Positions 9,884 to 16,275 of a stretch of 19,806 nucleotides of DNA are shown one piece after another (the first letter of the stretch is position 1; every line of letters starts with the position of its first letter). The notes beneath the pieces are model-generated. The model worked only from the letters and a program-made list of their open reading frames with translations. It had not been told where the DNA came from and did not search any database. Where the stretch lies: contig JAKOQD010000138.1 of NCBI GenBank assembly GCA_029778515.1, positions 1-19,806 on the forward strand, written 5' to 3'. Position numbers and translations under genes: made by a program. Source of the stretch: Actinomycetes bacterium (GTDB lineage: Bacteria; Actinomycetota; Actinomycetes; Propionibacteriales; Propionibacteriaceae).

Positions 9884-11250
9884 ACCGCTGGGTGCCGCCG
9901 GGAGCGGTCGTCGTGATGGTCGGGGTGGCCACTGTGGTGGGGACGCTGGCGGGCGCTCAGGCAGTCCCGGAGCAGCGGGTCACCGCCGCGCCGGCCCGGG
10001 TCTCGGTGGTTTGTCCCGCGTTCGCGTCCGCCACTGCGAGCGTGAAGGTGGTGGCCGCGGCCACCGGCGCCGGTTTGCAGGTCGCCAAGCTCTCGGGCGG
10101 CGCTGCGGATGCCAGCGCAGGGCAGCAGCAGGTGCTCGCCAACGCCACCGAACCGGTGCGGGTATCGGCACTGTTGCCCGACCCGTTCGGTGCCAGCAGT
10201 TTCGCGACCGCGTCGTCCGGCCCGGCCCGCGGCATCTCCGCCGCCGGTTGCGTGGCGCCGCGCACTGACCATTGGTTCGTGGGCGTCGACGTCCGCGCCG
10301 AAGCCCAGGCCGACCTGGTCGTGGTCAACCTGGACGGGACCGCGGCCTCGATCGACCTGATCGCCTACAGCCATGACGGCAGAATCGCGGCCCCTCGCGG
10401 CGTGGAGGTGGCCGGGAACTCGTCCCAGGCGATCTCCCTCAGCTCGCTGCCGCGCGGCGACGATCCGGTCACGATCGCGGCCAGCAGTTCGGACGGACGC
10501 TTCGCCGCGTTCCTCCGCCAGCGGTCCTGGTCGGGGGACACCTCGCTGGGAGGGGACTGGCTGGCCGGTGCGGCCGTCCCTGCGACCGAACCGGTGATCC
10601 CCGGATTGGCCGCGGGCGCCGGTGTTCGGCGGCTGGTGATCACCAACCCGAACGAACGCACCACCACCGTCACGGTGGGCTTCCTCGGTGCTTCCGGACC
10701 GGGGGCAGTGCCCGGTGCCGAGCAGTTGGAGGTGCCGCCCGAGACCACCCGCGTGCTCGACGTCACCACTGGATTGGCGGGACAGGCGGTTGCGCTGAGC
10801 CTCACCTCGACCCAGCCGGTTACCGCCGCGGTCTGGCAGGACACCGGTGCTGCCGTTGCTCGGCATGACCCGGCGTTCAGCGCGGCCACGCTCCCGTTGC
10901 CGGCGGACTCGTACTGGCCGCTGGCAGCGGGCGGAAAGGCGAGCACCACGCTGGTGCTGGCCAATCCGGCTGCCGAGCCGGCCGTGGCGACCGTGACCGT
11001 GGCCGCGAACACGCAGGCCGCCTCGCCGCAGGAGGTGTCCGTCCCTGCCGGAACTCAGGTGGCGGTGCCGGTTCCGGCAGCGGCCACCAACACCGTCCGC
11101 ATCCAGACGGCGGCCACCTCGTTGCGGGGTGCGCTGGTGACCACCCGGAAGCTCGGCAAGGTGCAGGGGCTGGCGGTTTGGCCGCTCGCCGACCAGGGAT
11201 CCGGCGGCACCTCGGCATCGGTGGTCTACGACCCGCGCCTGGGTCGCTGA
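9880..11250 (+). CDS. Secreted or membrane-anchored DUF5719 protein
   Basis: A 456-residue exported protein. Residues 10-30 (VVVMVGVATVVGTLAGAQAV within them) form a Sec signal or signal anchor with no lipobox. The rest is Ala/Val/Thr-rich and beta-like, made of repeated immunoglobulin-like modules: compare TDHWFVGVDVRAEAQ, RRLVITNPNERTTTVTVGFL and STTLVLANPAAEPAVATVTV, each a strand pair with an N-P/N-L turn. The family is specific to Actinobacteria and has no known enzyme activity. The ATG overlaps the glycosyltransferase stop by four bases, and the two gene families usually occur together, so a shared envelope role is likely, perhaps as an external partner of the membrane enzyme. That partnership is inference. 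A longer open frame back to 9772 is only the shadow of the upstream gene. Confidence 0.8.
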   Translation: MNRWVPPGAVVVMVGVATVVGTLAGAQAVPEQRVTAAPARVSVVCPAFASATASVKVVAAATGAGLQVAKLSGGAADASAGQQQVLANATEPVRVSALLPDPFGASSFATASSGPARGISAAGCVAPRTDHWFVGVDVRAEAQADLVVVNLDGTAASIDLIAYSHDGRIAAPRGVEVAGNSSQAISLSSLPRGDDPVTIAASSSDGRFAAFLRQRSWSGDTSLGGDWLAGAAVPATEPVIPGLAAGAGVRRLVITNPNERTTTVTVGFLGASGPGAVPGAEQLEVPPETTRVLDVTTGLAGQAVALSLTSTQPVTAAVWQDTGAAVARHDPAFSAATLPLPADSYWPLAAGGKASTTLVLANPAAEPAVATVTVAANTQAASPQEVSVPAGTQVAVPVPAAATNTVRIQTAATSLRGALVTTRKLGKVQGLAVWPLADQGSGGTSASVVYDPRLGR

Positions 11251-11261
11251 GTTCGGTTGCT

Positions 11262-11332
11262 GTCTTGTCGGGCTAGACGACGAGCCATCAGCGGCCTCAA
11301 CCGGTGATGGCGCGGGAGTCTTGACGCGCCAG
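11262..11332. repeat. Hairpin bracketed by 15-base direct repeats
   Basis: GTCTTGTCGGGCTAG (11262-11276) and GTCTTGACGCGCCAG (11318-11332) match at 12 of 15 bases. Between them GCCATCAGCGG (11284-11294) pairs with CCGGTGATGGC (11301-11311) with one mismatch around a six-base loop. It begins 11 bases after the DUF5719 stop, so it may also end transcription, although there is no T-tract. Confidence 0.65.
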
Positions 11333-11365
11333 CCGCCCTTGGAACGGTAGAGACCAGGTCGTCCC

Positions 11366-11512
11366 GTGGCTCTGGACAGGCTCGATCAGCCGTAGCGGGC
11401 GGTTGCCGTGACGGGATTTCGGAGTTGTGCGGTCGGCTGGGGGCGGTTGAGTGCCGGGGTGGAGCTTCTGTTGACGAGATCGCGACACGGTGTGGTCTCG
11501 ACAGGCTCGACC
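11366..11512. repeat. Two divergent copies of a CTCGACAGGCTCGACC-type repeat
   Basis: GTGGCTCTGGACAGGCTCGA (from 11366) and GTGGTCTCGACAGGCTCGAC (from 11492) are the same element, 105 bases apart. The second continues into CGAGCGAAGGTGAGCTCGAC. I recall this GGTCGAGC...TCGAGACC motif as a common dispersed palindromic repeat in Propionibacteriaceae and Micrococcales genomes; that comparison is from memory. Confidence 0.6.
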
Positions 11513-11592
11513 GAGCGAAGGTGAGCTCGACCGGCCCACCAGACGGGCTAGAACCATCCGGGTGGTCAGGACCGTGGAGAGCAGTTGCGGAA

Positions 11593-12027
11593 TCAGTCCC
11601 AGTCGCGGTCCGCGCCCGGATCGAGCTCGTCGGGGCTGATTCCGGTGAGTGCGGACAGTTGCTCGACCAGTGCGCGCTGCACAAGCCGACGGAGGTCGGC
11701 CCGCGAGTCGGCGCGGTGTTCTAGCGGACGGCGGAACAGGATCACCTGGCCGTTCGCCCCGCCGTGTGCTGGGACGGCAGCTGCGAGCGGCACCAGCTCA
11801 GAGCGCCACGCGGCGAGGTTGCTCGGCACCTCCTCGAAACCGATGTCGACGCCAACCAGCGCGCGCGGGCACGCGTCCGATGTGCGGGCGACCGCATCGC
11901 GAAGGCAGTCGGTGAAGAAGTCGATGCCCCGGGTGGGACGGCGCAGCGGCACCGGCGAGCCGGTCAACGGGTTCGGCGCGGCCAGTGGCCCCCGCATCCC
12001 GCGACCATGCCGTTCCCGCCGCTTCAT
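11593..12027 (-). CDS. Metallopeptidase-family (zincin-like) protein, HExxH lost
   Basis: A 144-residue protein of the small actinobacterial metallopeptidase family found beside whiB2 and DUF3499 genes (as Rv3259 in M. tuberculosis). The start RRERHGRGMRGPL and the end VILFRRPLEHRADSRADL...DELDP match that family's pattern. Where zinc metallopeptidases have HExxH, this protein reads ALVEQLSALTG, so it should not bind zinc in the usual way and is probably not a peptidase. The ATG at 12027 is preferred over the upstream ATG at 12123 because family similarity begins there and a TAGGCT box lies seven bases upstream, fitting a leaderless transcript. It diverges from the DUF3499 operon. Its cellular function is unknown. 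Confidence 0.8.
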   Translation of the reverse strand: MKRRERHGRGMRGPLAAPNPLTGSPVPLRRPTRGIDFFTDCLRDAVARTSDACPRALVGVDIGFEEVPSNLAAWRSELVPLAAAVPAHGGANGQVILFRRPLEHRADSRADLRRLVQRALVEQLSALTGISPDELDPGADRDWD

Positions 12028-12034
12028 GGCGGCC

Positions 12035-12040
12035 AGCCTA
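12035..12040 (-). promoter_or_regulatory. Candidate -10 box TAGGCT for a leaderless metallopeptidase-family transcript
   Basis: On the minus strand TAGGCT is followed by seven bases and then the ATG at 12027. A transcript starting about seven bases after a -10 box would begin at the start codon itself. No ribosome site is present in that spacer. Confidence 0.5.
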
Positions 12041-12128
12041 GGCGATCCTGGGGGCGACGGACTGCCGAGCGTGCCGGCCATCACAGCGACACCGCGGACG
12101 CCTCCCGCCTCCGGCCGGTGCACAGAGG

Positions 12129-12134
12129 TAACGT
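12129..12134 (+). promoter_or_regulatory. Candidate -10 box TAACGT for a leaderless DUF3499 transcript
   Basis: TAACGT fits TAnnnT and ends six bases before the GTG at 12141. No Shine-Dalgarno-like purine run lies between them, so the operon mRNA probably starts at its first codon. Confidence 0.5.
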
Positions 12135-12140
12135 GACGCC

Positions 12141-12485
12141 GTGATCAATCGGCGTTGTTCCCGCTCCGCTTGCGCGGACGCAGCGGTGGCGACGCTGACC
12201 TTCGCTTACAGCGATTCGATGGCGGTGCTGGGTCCACTGGCGCTGCGCGCCGAGCCGGGCACTTACGACCTGTGCCGGGCGCATTCGGAACGGCTCAGCG
12301 TGCCGCGCGGCTGGGAGGTCGTCCGGCTGCCCGGCGACCTGGACAGCCCGCGCGCGTCCACCGATGACCTGATGGCTCTGGCCGACGCCGTCCGAAAGGT
12401 CGGCCTGGGCGAGAGCGTCCCGGCGCCTGAGCCGAATGTGAGCCGCCGCAAGGGTCACCTGGCGGTCCTCGCCGACCCGCAGTGA
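12141..12485 (+). CDS. DUF3499 protein, small zinc-ribbon-like
   Basis: A 114-residue protein of the Actinobacteria-specific DUF3499 family. It has CSRSAC (C6, C11) near the start and YDLCRAHSERLSVPRGWEVV (C45, H48) in the middle, a C-x4-C...C-x2-H set that could bind one zinc. The tail (about residues 75-114) is low in structure. No biochemical role is known; the gene nearly always sits next to phosphomannomutase and a metallopeptidase-like gene, as here. It starts with GTG six bases after a TAACGT box, with no ribosome site, which suggests a leaderless mRNA. manB follows after 27 bases. An alternative, slightly downstream start is possible but would lose the first cysteine. Confidence 0.85.
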   Translation: MINRRCSRSACADAAVATLTFAYSDSMAVLGPLALRAEPGTYDLCRAHSERLSVPRGWEVVRLPGDLDSPRASTDDLMALADAVRKVGLGESVPAPEPNVSRRKGHLAVLADPQ

Positions 12486-12489
12486 GCCG

Positions 12490-12505
12490 GCGCTAGCGCT
12501 AGGCT
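12490..12505 (+). promoter_or_regulatory. Palindrome abutting a TAGGCT -10 box before manB
   Basis: GCGCTAGCGC (12490-12499) is a perfect ten-base palindrome immediately followed by TAGGCT (12500-12505), then seven bases to the manB GTG. This is a candidate second, leaderless promoter inside the operon; the palindrome could be a regulator site or chance. Confidence 0.4.
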
Positions 12506-12512
12506 CGCAGGC

Positions 12513-13874
12513 GTGATCCAGCCACAGGTATTCAAAGCCAACGACATCCGCGGCCTCGTTTCCGGCGACCAACCGGAGTGGGACGCGACCGGCGCCCGCG
12601 CCATCGGGGCGGCCTTTGCGGTGGCCTTCGGATTGGCCGGTGCCGAGTTCGTTCTCGGCCGCGACATGCGTGCCGGCGGACGCGAGCTGAGTCTCGCCTT
12701 CGTCGAGGGTGCCCGCGAACAAGGCGCCAGTGTGATCGATGTCGGCCTGGCCAGCACCGATCAGCTGTGGTTCGCGTCCGGGTACACCCATCTGTCGGGC
12801 GTGCAGTTCACCGCTTCGCACAATCCGGCCGGCTACAACGGCATCAAATTCTGCCTGCCGGACGCGGCGCCGATCACGCCCGCACTGATGGCCCGGATCG
12901 TCGAACTCTCCAGCCAGGAGCTCGCGCCCGCAGCGACCCGCGGCGACTACCGCGAGCTCGATCTGCTCGCGGCCTACGCCGCCCACCTGCACTCGCTGGT
13001 CGACCTGTCCGGCAGCCGACGGCTCAAGGTGGTCGTGGACGCCGGCAATGGCATGGCCGGCTGGACCACCCCGGCAGTGCTCGGTCCGCTGAACGTCGAA
13101 GTCATCGGCCTGTTCACCGAGCTGGACGGCAGTTTCCCGAACCACCCGCCGAACCCGCTGGAGCCGGCGAACCTGCTGGACGCGCAGCGCGCTGTCCGCG
13201 CGCACGGTGCCGATCTGGCGCTGGTTTTCGACGGTGACGCCGACCGTTGCTTCATCATCGACGAGCGCGGTGAGGTGGTCAGCCCGTCCGTGGTGACGGC
13301 GCTGATCGCCAAGGCTGAGCTGGCCCGCGAGCCGGGGGCCACCATCGTGGTGAACACCATCACGTCCCGCGCGGTGGGCGAGGTGGTGGTCGCGGCCGGT
13401 GGCGAACTGGCGATCAGTGCGGTCGGGCACACGAAGATGAAGGCGCTGATGGCCCAGCACCGGGCCATCTTCGGCGGGGAGCACTCCGCGCACTATTACT
13501 TCCGCGACTTCTGGGGCGCGGACACCGGCATGCTCGCCGGGCTGCACGTGCTGGCGATGCTGGGCCGAAGCGGGGTGACCATGTCGGAACTGGTCGCCGG
13601 GCTGCCGCAGTACGCCGCGTCCGGTGAGATCAACACCTCAGTGGCCGATCCGGCGGCCATCTCCGCGGCGGTCGCGTCCGCTTTCACCGGACGGGGGGAG
13701 CTGAGCTTCACCGACGGTCTGCTGGTGACCGGGGACGGCTGGTGGCTGAGCGTGCGCGAGTCGAACACCGAACCGCTGCTGCGGCTCAATGTCGAGGCCA
13801 GGGACGAGGCGACCGTTGCGTCCCTGCGCGACGATGCCCTCGCGATCATTCGAAAGGACACAGCTGATGAGTGA
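12513..13874 (+). CDS. manB: Phosphomannomutase/phosphoglucomutase
   Basis: A 453-residue cytoplasmic enzyme of the alpha-D-phosphohexomutase family that converts mannose-6-phosphate and mannose-1-phosphate, feeding GDP-mannose for envelope mannolipids and glycans. All four family sites are intact: the phosphoserine loop FTASHNPAGYNG (S102), the magnesium loop DGDADRC (240-246), the sugar-recognition GGEHSAHYY (321-329) and the phosphate-binding RESNTEP (415-421). Length is normal. The gene starts with GTG, without a ribosome site, seven bases after TAGGCT, and its stop overlaps the start of the Trm112-like gene by eight bases. The neighbours (DUF3499, Trm112-like, SIS/TobH) are the standard partners of actinobacterial manB. 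Dual use of glucose phosphates cannot be excluded. Confidence 0.93.
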   Translation: MIQPQVFKANDIRGLVSGDQPEWDATGARAIGAAFAVAFGLAGAEFVLGRDMRAGGRELSLAFVEGAREQGASVIDVGLASTDQLWFASGYTHLSGVQFTASHNPAGYNGIKFCLPDAAPITPALMARIVELSSQELAPAATRGDYRELDLLAAYAAHLHSLVDLSGSRRLKVVVDAGNGMAGWTTPAVLGPLNVEVIGLFTELDGSFPNHPPNPLEPANLLDAQRAVRAHGADLALVFDGDADRCFIIDERGEVVSPSVVTALIAKAELAREPGATIVVNTITSRAVGEVVVAAGGELAISAVGHTKMKALMAQHRAIFGGEHSAHYYFRDFWGADTGMLAGLHVLAMLGRSGVTMSELVAGLPQYAASGEINTSVADPAAISAAVASAFTGRGELSFTDGLLVTGDGWWLSVRESNTEPLLRLNVEARDEATVASLRDDALAIIRKDTADE

Positions 13875-14058
13875 ACTGCCGGCAGAGGTGCTCGACCTCT
13901 TGGTCTGCCCGTCGTGCCACACCAAGCTGGCGCTCGACTACGAGGCGCGTGAACTGGTGTGCACCGGCGCCGAATGTGGCCTGGCCTATCCGATCCGGGA
14001 CGGCATCCCGATCCTCCTGGTCGACGAAGCCCGCCGGCCTGGGAACCCGAGCAACTGA
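13867..14058 (+). CDS. Trm112-family small zinc-binding protein
   Basis: A 63-residue protein. Zinc ligands are visible as CPSC (C14, C17) and CTGAEC (C32, C37), followed by the typical GLAYPIRDGIPILLVDEAR ending. In eukaryotes Trm112 is the activating subunit of methyltransferases; bacterial members are mostly uncharacterised and often lie next to sugar-nucleotide or lipid genes. The start is fixed by GAAAGGA (13852-13858) eight bases upstream and by an eight-base overlap with the manB stop (ATGAGTGA), which indicates translational coupling. The SIS/TobH gene begins one base after its stop. Confidence 0.9.
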   Translation: MSELPAEVLDLLVCPSCHTKLALDYEARELVCTGAECGLAYPIRDGIPILLVDEARRPGNPSN

Positions 14059-14059
14059 C

Positions 14060-15070
14060 ATGTCCGACTTCGACGATTCCCGGTTGGAGGATCGTGGCGC
14101 GTTGGCCGCGGCCGACCACCTGCTGCGCCCGCTCGCTGAAGCCGGTGCCCGGGTGCGTCGTGAGGCCGCGTCCGCGGAACTGCCGCTGAGCGGGCTGGAC
14201 CTGGACGACCGGCCGCGGGCGATGATCATTTTCGGCCCGGAGGCCCGGTTGCTGCGCGCGGTGCTGGAGCCGATCTGCCCGGTGCCACTGGTGGCCTGGC
14301 CGCGGCTCGGGTTGCCCGGTTGGGTCGGCCCGCTGGACCTGGTCGTGGTCATGGGCGGCGGCGACAAGACCAGTCTGGCGGCCGCGTTCGAAGCCGTCCG
14401 GCGGGGCTGCCGACTGCTGGTGGTGAGCCCGCCGGATTCGCTGCTCGCGCGCCAGTCCGCGTCCGCTTCGACCACGTTGCTGCCGACCACCACCGGCGAT
14501 CCGCTGGCTGCCGCGATCGTCGCGCTGGGTGCGCTGCACCGGCTCGGTCTCGGTCCGCAGGTGAACCCGGAGTCGGTGGCGAGCGCCATGGACCAGGTGG
14601 CGATGGACTGCTCGCTGACCATCGACGCCACCCAGAACCCGGCGAAAGCGGTCGCCCTCGAACTGGCGGACGCGCAACCCCTGGTCTGGGGCGGTTCGAT
14701 CCTGGCCGCCCGCGCCAGCCGCCGGATCGCCGAGGCGCTGCGCTCAGCCAGTGGACGGGTGGTGCTGTCGGCGGACGCCGGCGCACTCGCCCCACTACTG
14801 GCCGAGGTTTCGCCGCGGGACCCGTTCGCCGACCCCTTCGAGGAAGCTGCCGCCACCCAGCGTCCGGGCCTCGTGCTGGTCGACGACGACCTGGACGACG
14901 AGCATGCGGCCGAGGAGCGCGATCGACTGCGCCGCTACGCGCTCGCTCAGGACGTACTGATCTCAACCTTGCACCACAACACCGGCACCGAGGTGGAGCG
15001 CTACGTCAGCGTGCTGCAGAAGGGCCTCTTCGCCGCCGCCTACCTGCAACTCGGCCTGGGCCGCGCCTGA
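14060..15070 (+). CDS. SIS-fold TobH-like protein (phosphosugar-isomerase relative)
   Basis: A 336-residue protein of the TobH/SIS group, related to bifunctional phosphoglucose/phosphomannose isomerases. The N-terminal half has a sugar-phosphate-binding fold with DLVVVMGGGDKTSLAAA (93-109) and LLVVSPPDS. The C-terminal half ends with VLISTLHHNTGTEVERY and a KGLFAAAYLQLGLG helix, as in the isomerase C-terminal domain. The ENAK and PE-NHN motifs I associate with catalytically competent relatives are not seen; the matching stretch reads RRIAEALRSASG...LSADAGALAPLL (220-247). So it may have lost isomerase activity and act as a regulator or sensor. It starts one base after the Trm112-like stop. 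The family normally sits beside manA, which is missing here. Confidence 0.82.
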   Translation: MSDFDDSRLEDRGALAAADHLLRPLAEAGARVRREAASAELPLSGLDLDDRPRAMIIFGPEARLLRAVLEPICPVPLVAWPRLGLPGWVGPLDLVVVMGGGDKTSLAAAFEAVRRGCRLLVVSPPDSLLARQSASASTTLLPTTTGDPLAAAIVALGALHRLGLGPQVNPESVASAMDQVAMDCSLTIDATQNPAKAVALELADAQPLVWGGSILAARASRRIAEALRSASGRVVLSADAGALAPLLAEVSPRDPFADPFEEAAATQRPGLVLVDDDLDDEHAAEERDRLRRYALAQDVLISTLHHNTGTEVERYVSVLQKGLFAAAYLQLGLGRA

Positions 15071-15101
15071 ACGAAAAGGGGACGGTTCCTTTCTCGTTCA
15101 G
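15067..15101 (+). terminator. Hairpin at the end of the manB operon (repeat-derived)
   Basis: CTGAACGAAAAGG (from 15067, overlapping the TobH stop codon) pairs imperfectly with CCTTTCTCGTTCAG (to 15101) around a GACGGTT-type loop. Its position directly at the operon end suggests transcription termination. Its left arm is repeated at 15256-15271, so it is also part of a dispersed repeat. Confidence 0.5.
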
Positions 15102-15114
15102 GCGGAGTCCCAAC

Positions 15115-15179
15115 CGTCATCCCGGTGTAAGCCGGGATCTCCGAGTCAGTCCGAGATCCCGGCCTACGCCGGGATGACG
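15115..15179. repeat. Long inverted repeat with self-complementary arms
   Basis: Two 27-base arms (15115-15141 and 15153-15179) are reverse complements with only two mismatches, around an 11-base spacer. Each arm is itself a small hairpin, ATCCCGG...CCGGGAT. A GTCATCCCGG-type core is widely seen in bacterial repetitive palindromes. It lies between the TobH and cation-transporter genes and codes for nothing. Confidence 0.85.
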
Positions 15180-15226
15180 TGTGTGTCCGGGATGACGTGT
15201 GTGTTTCCGGGATGACGTGTGTGGGT
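15169..15226. repeat. Three tandem copies of an 18-20-base unit
   Basis: CCGGGATGACGTGTGTG occurs three times in a row (starting 15169, 15187 and 15207), separated by one to three bases, with the first copy formed from the end of the long inverted repeat. A truncated fourth CCGG follows at 15227. The array looks like stepwise duplication of the palindrome's right edge. Confidence 0.8.
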
Positions 15227-15255
15227 CCGGAGATCGGCCAGTTCGACTGTCGGCC

Positions 15256-15279
15256 CTGAACGAGAAGGGGAGTGTCCCC
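15256..15279. repeat. Second copy of the CTGAACGARAAGGGGA repeat, with a small hairpin
   Basis: CTGAACGAGAAGGGGA (15256-15271) matches the sequence at 15067-15082 at 15 of 16 bases. It runs into GGGGAGTGTCCCC (15267-15279), a five-pair hairpin. The two copies bracket the palindrome and tandem array, giving a bounded cassette of about 210 bases. Confidence 0.75.
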
Positions 15280-15309
15280 GGACGTACTGGGACGCGAGGG
15301 CGGCTCTGG

Positions 15310-15315
15310 CAGGAT
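15310..15315 (+). promoter_or_regulatory. Candidate -10 box CAGGAT before the cation-transporter gene
   Basis: CAGGAT in the context GGCAGGAT ends seven bases before the GTG at 15323, compatible with a leaderless transcript. The AGGA inside it could also serve as a Shine-Dalgarno site, so the two readings compete. The same GGCAGGAT precedes the MFS gene by eight bases. Confidence 0.35.
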
Positions 15316-15322
15316 GTCGGGC

Positions 15323-16267
15323 GTGAGTAGTCATGGTGGAACCAAGGCGGTCGTCGCTGCGATGGCGGCGAACGCGTTCATCGCGGTCACCAAGTTCGCG
15401 GCGTGGGGGCTGACCGGGGCCGCGTCCATGCTGGCCGAAGGCGTGCACTCGGTCGCGGACACGGCGAACCAGATCCTGCTGCTGGTGGGTGGAAGGTCGG
15501 CCAAACGCGAAGCCAGCGAGGAGCATCCGTTCGGCTACGGCCGAGCGCGGTACATCAACGCCTTCCTGGTGGCGATCATCCTGTTCAGCCTCGGCGGCCT
15601 GTTCGCCTTGTACGAGGCCTTCCACAAGTACGAGGAAGTGATCGGCGGCCACCCCAACGAGTTGCTTGAGGGGCCGTGGTGGTGGGTGCCGATCGTCGTG
15701 CTGGTCGCGGCGATCATCGCCGAAGGGTTCAGCTTCCGGACTGCGATCAAGGAGTCGATCCCGGCCAAGGGGCGGCAGAGCTGGCCCCGGTTCATCAAGA
15801 CCTCCAAGTCGCCGGAACTGCCGGTCGTGCTGTTGGAGGACTTCGCCGCGCTGCTGGGCCTGGTCTTCGCGTTGATGGGCGTCGGAATGACGCTCCTCAC
15901 CCACAACGGGCTCTGGGACGCGGTCGGCACCGCGCTGATCGGCATCCTGCTGATCGCGGTGGCGATCACCCTGGCCATCGAGACCCGCAGCCTGCTGCTG
16001 GGTGAGGCCGCCACCCCGGAGGCGGTCGTCGCGATCCGTTCGGCCCTCGAACAGGCGGACGGGGTTGGCCGCGTCATCCACCTGAGGACCCTCCACCTGG
16101 GCCCGGACGAGGTGCTGGTGGCGGCCAAGATCGCGGTCGAGCCGACCGAATCCGCCCAACGCGTGGCCCAGGTGATCGACAACGCCGAGATCGCGATCCG
16201 TGCGGCGAACTCGAACGTGACCGCGCTCTACCTCGAACCCGACATCGATCGCGGTCCCGAACTGTAG
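15323..16267 (+). CDS. Cation diffusion facilitator (zinc/divalent metal efflux)
   Basis: A 314-residue inner-membrane antiporter of the CDF family, exporting Zn2+ or a similar metal in exchange for protons. Six membrane segments are visible at about residues 8-27, 32-55, 78-100, 120-140, 168-190 and 195-215, followed by a cytoplasmic ferredoxin-like domain (about 225-314). The TM2 metal site VHSVAD (H42, D46) is intact. In TM5 the usual HxxxD reads VVLLEDFAALLG, with E172-D173 and no histidine, as I recall for the SLC30A9-like branch, so metal choice may differ from classical ZitB. GTG 15323 is preferred; an in-frame ATG at 15314 would add three residues. Genes of this type commonly precede sahH in Actinobacteria. 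A strong inverted repeat follows the stop by eight bases. Confidence 0.88.
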   Translation: MSSHGGTKAVVAAMAANAFIAVTKFAAWGLTGAASMLAEGVHSVADTANQILLLVGGRSAKREASEEHPFGYGRARYINAFLVAIILFSLGGLFALYEAFHKYEEVIGGHPNELLEGPWWWVPIVVLVAAIIAEGFSFRTAIKESIPAKGRQSWPRFIKTSKSPELPVVLLEDFAALLGLVFALMGVGMTLLTHNGLWDAVGTALIGILLIAVAITLAIETRSLLLGEAATPEAVVAIRSALEQADGVGRVIHLRTLHLGPDEVLVAAKIAVEPTESAQRVAQVIDNAEIAIRAANSNVTALYLEPDIDRGPEL

Positions 16268-16275
16268 CCCTGGCG

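Larger units (their letters stand above)
11251..11592. repeat. Intergenic region with REP-like repeats, no gene
   Basis: This 342-base gap lies between convergent genes. It holds a hairpin with flanking direct repeats (11262-11332) and two related copies of a CTCGACAGGCTCGACC-type element (11366-11387 and 11492-11512). Open frames on the minus strand (for example 11297-11557) lack ribosome sites and recognisable content. The remainder, about 11400-11480 and 11530-11592, shows nothing I can name. Confidence 0.65.

Noticed and set aside
11226..11684. Leftward open frames in the gap after the DUF5719 gene
   Set aside because: They overlap two genes and repeats, lack ribosome sites, and give low-complexity Arg/Ser/Pro peptides.
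12028..12123. Extended N-terminus of the metallopeptidase-like protein from the ATG at 12123
   Set aside because: The added 32 residues have no family-like content and would run through the TAGGCT box and the divergent promoter region.
15169..15226. A CRISPR-like array
   Set aside because: Units are 18-20 bases with only one to three bases between them, no unique spacers, and no cas genes.
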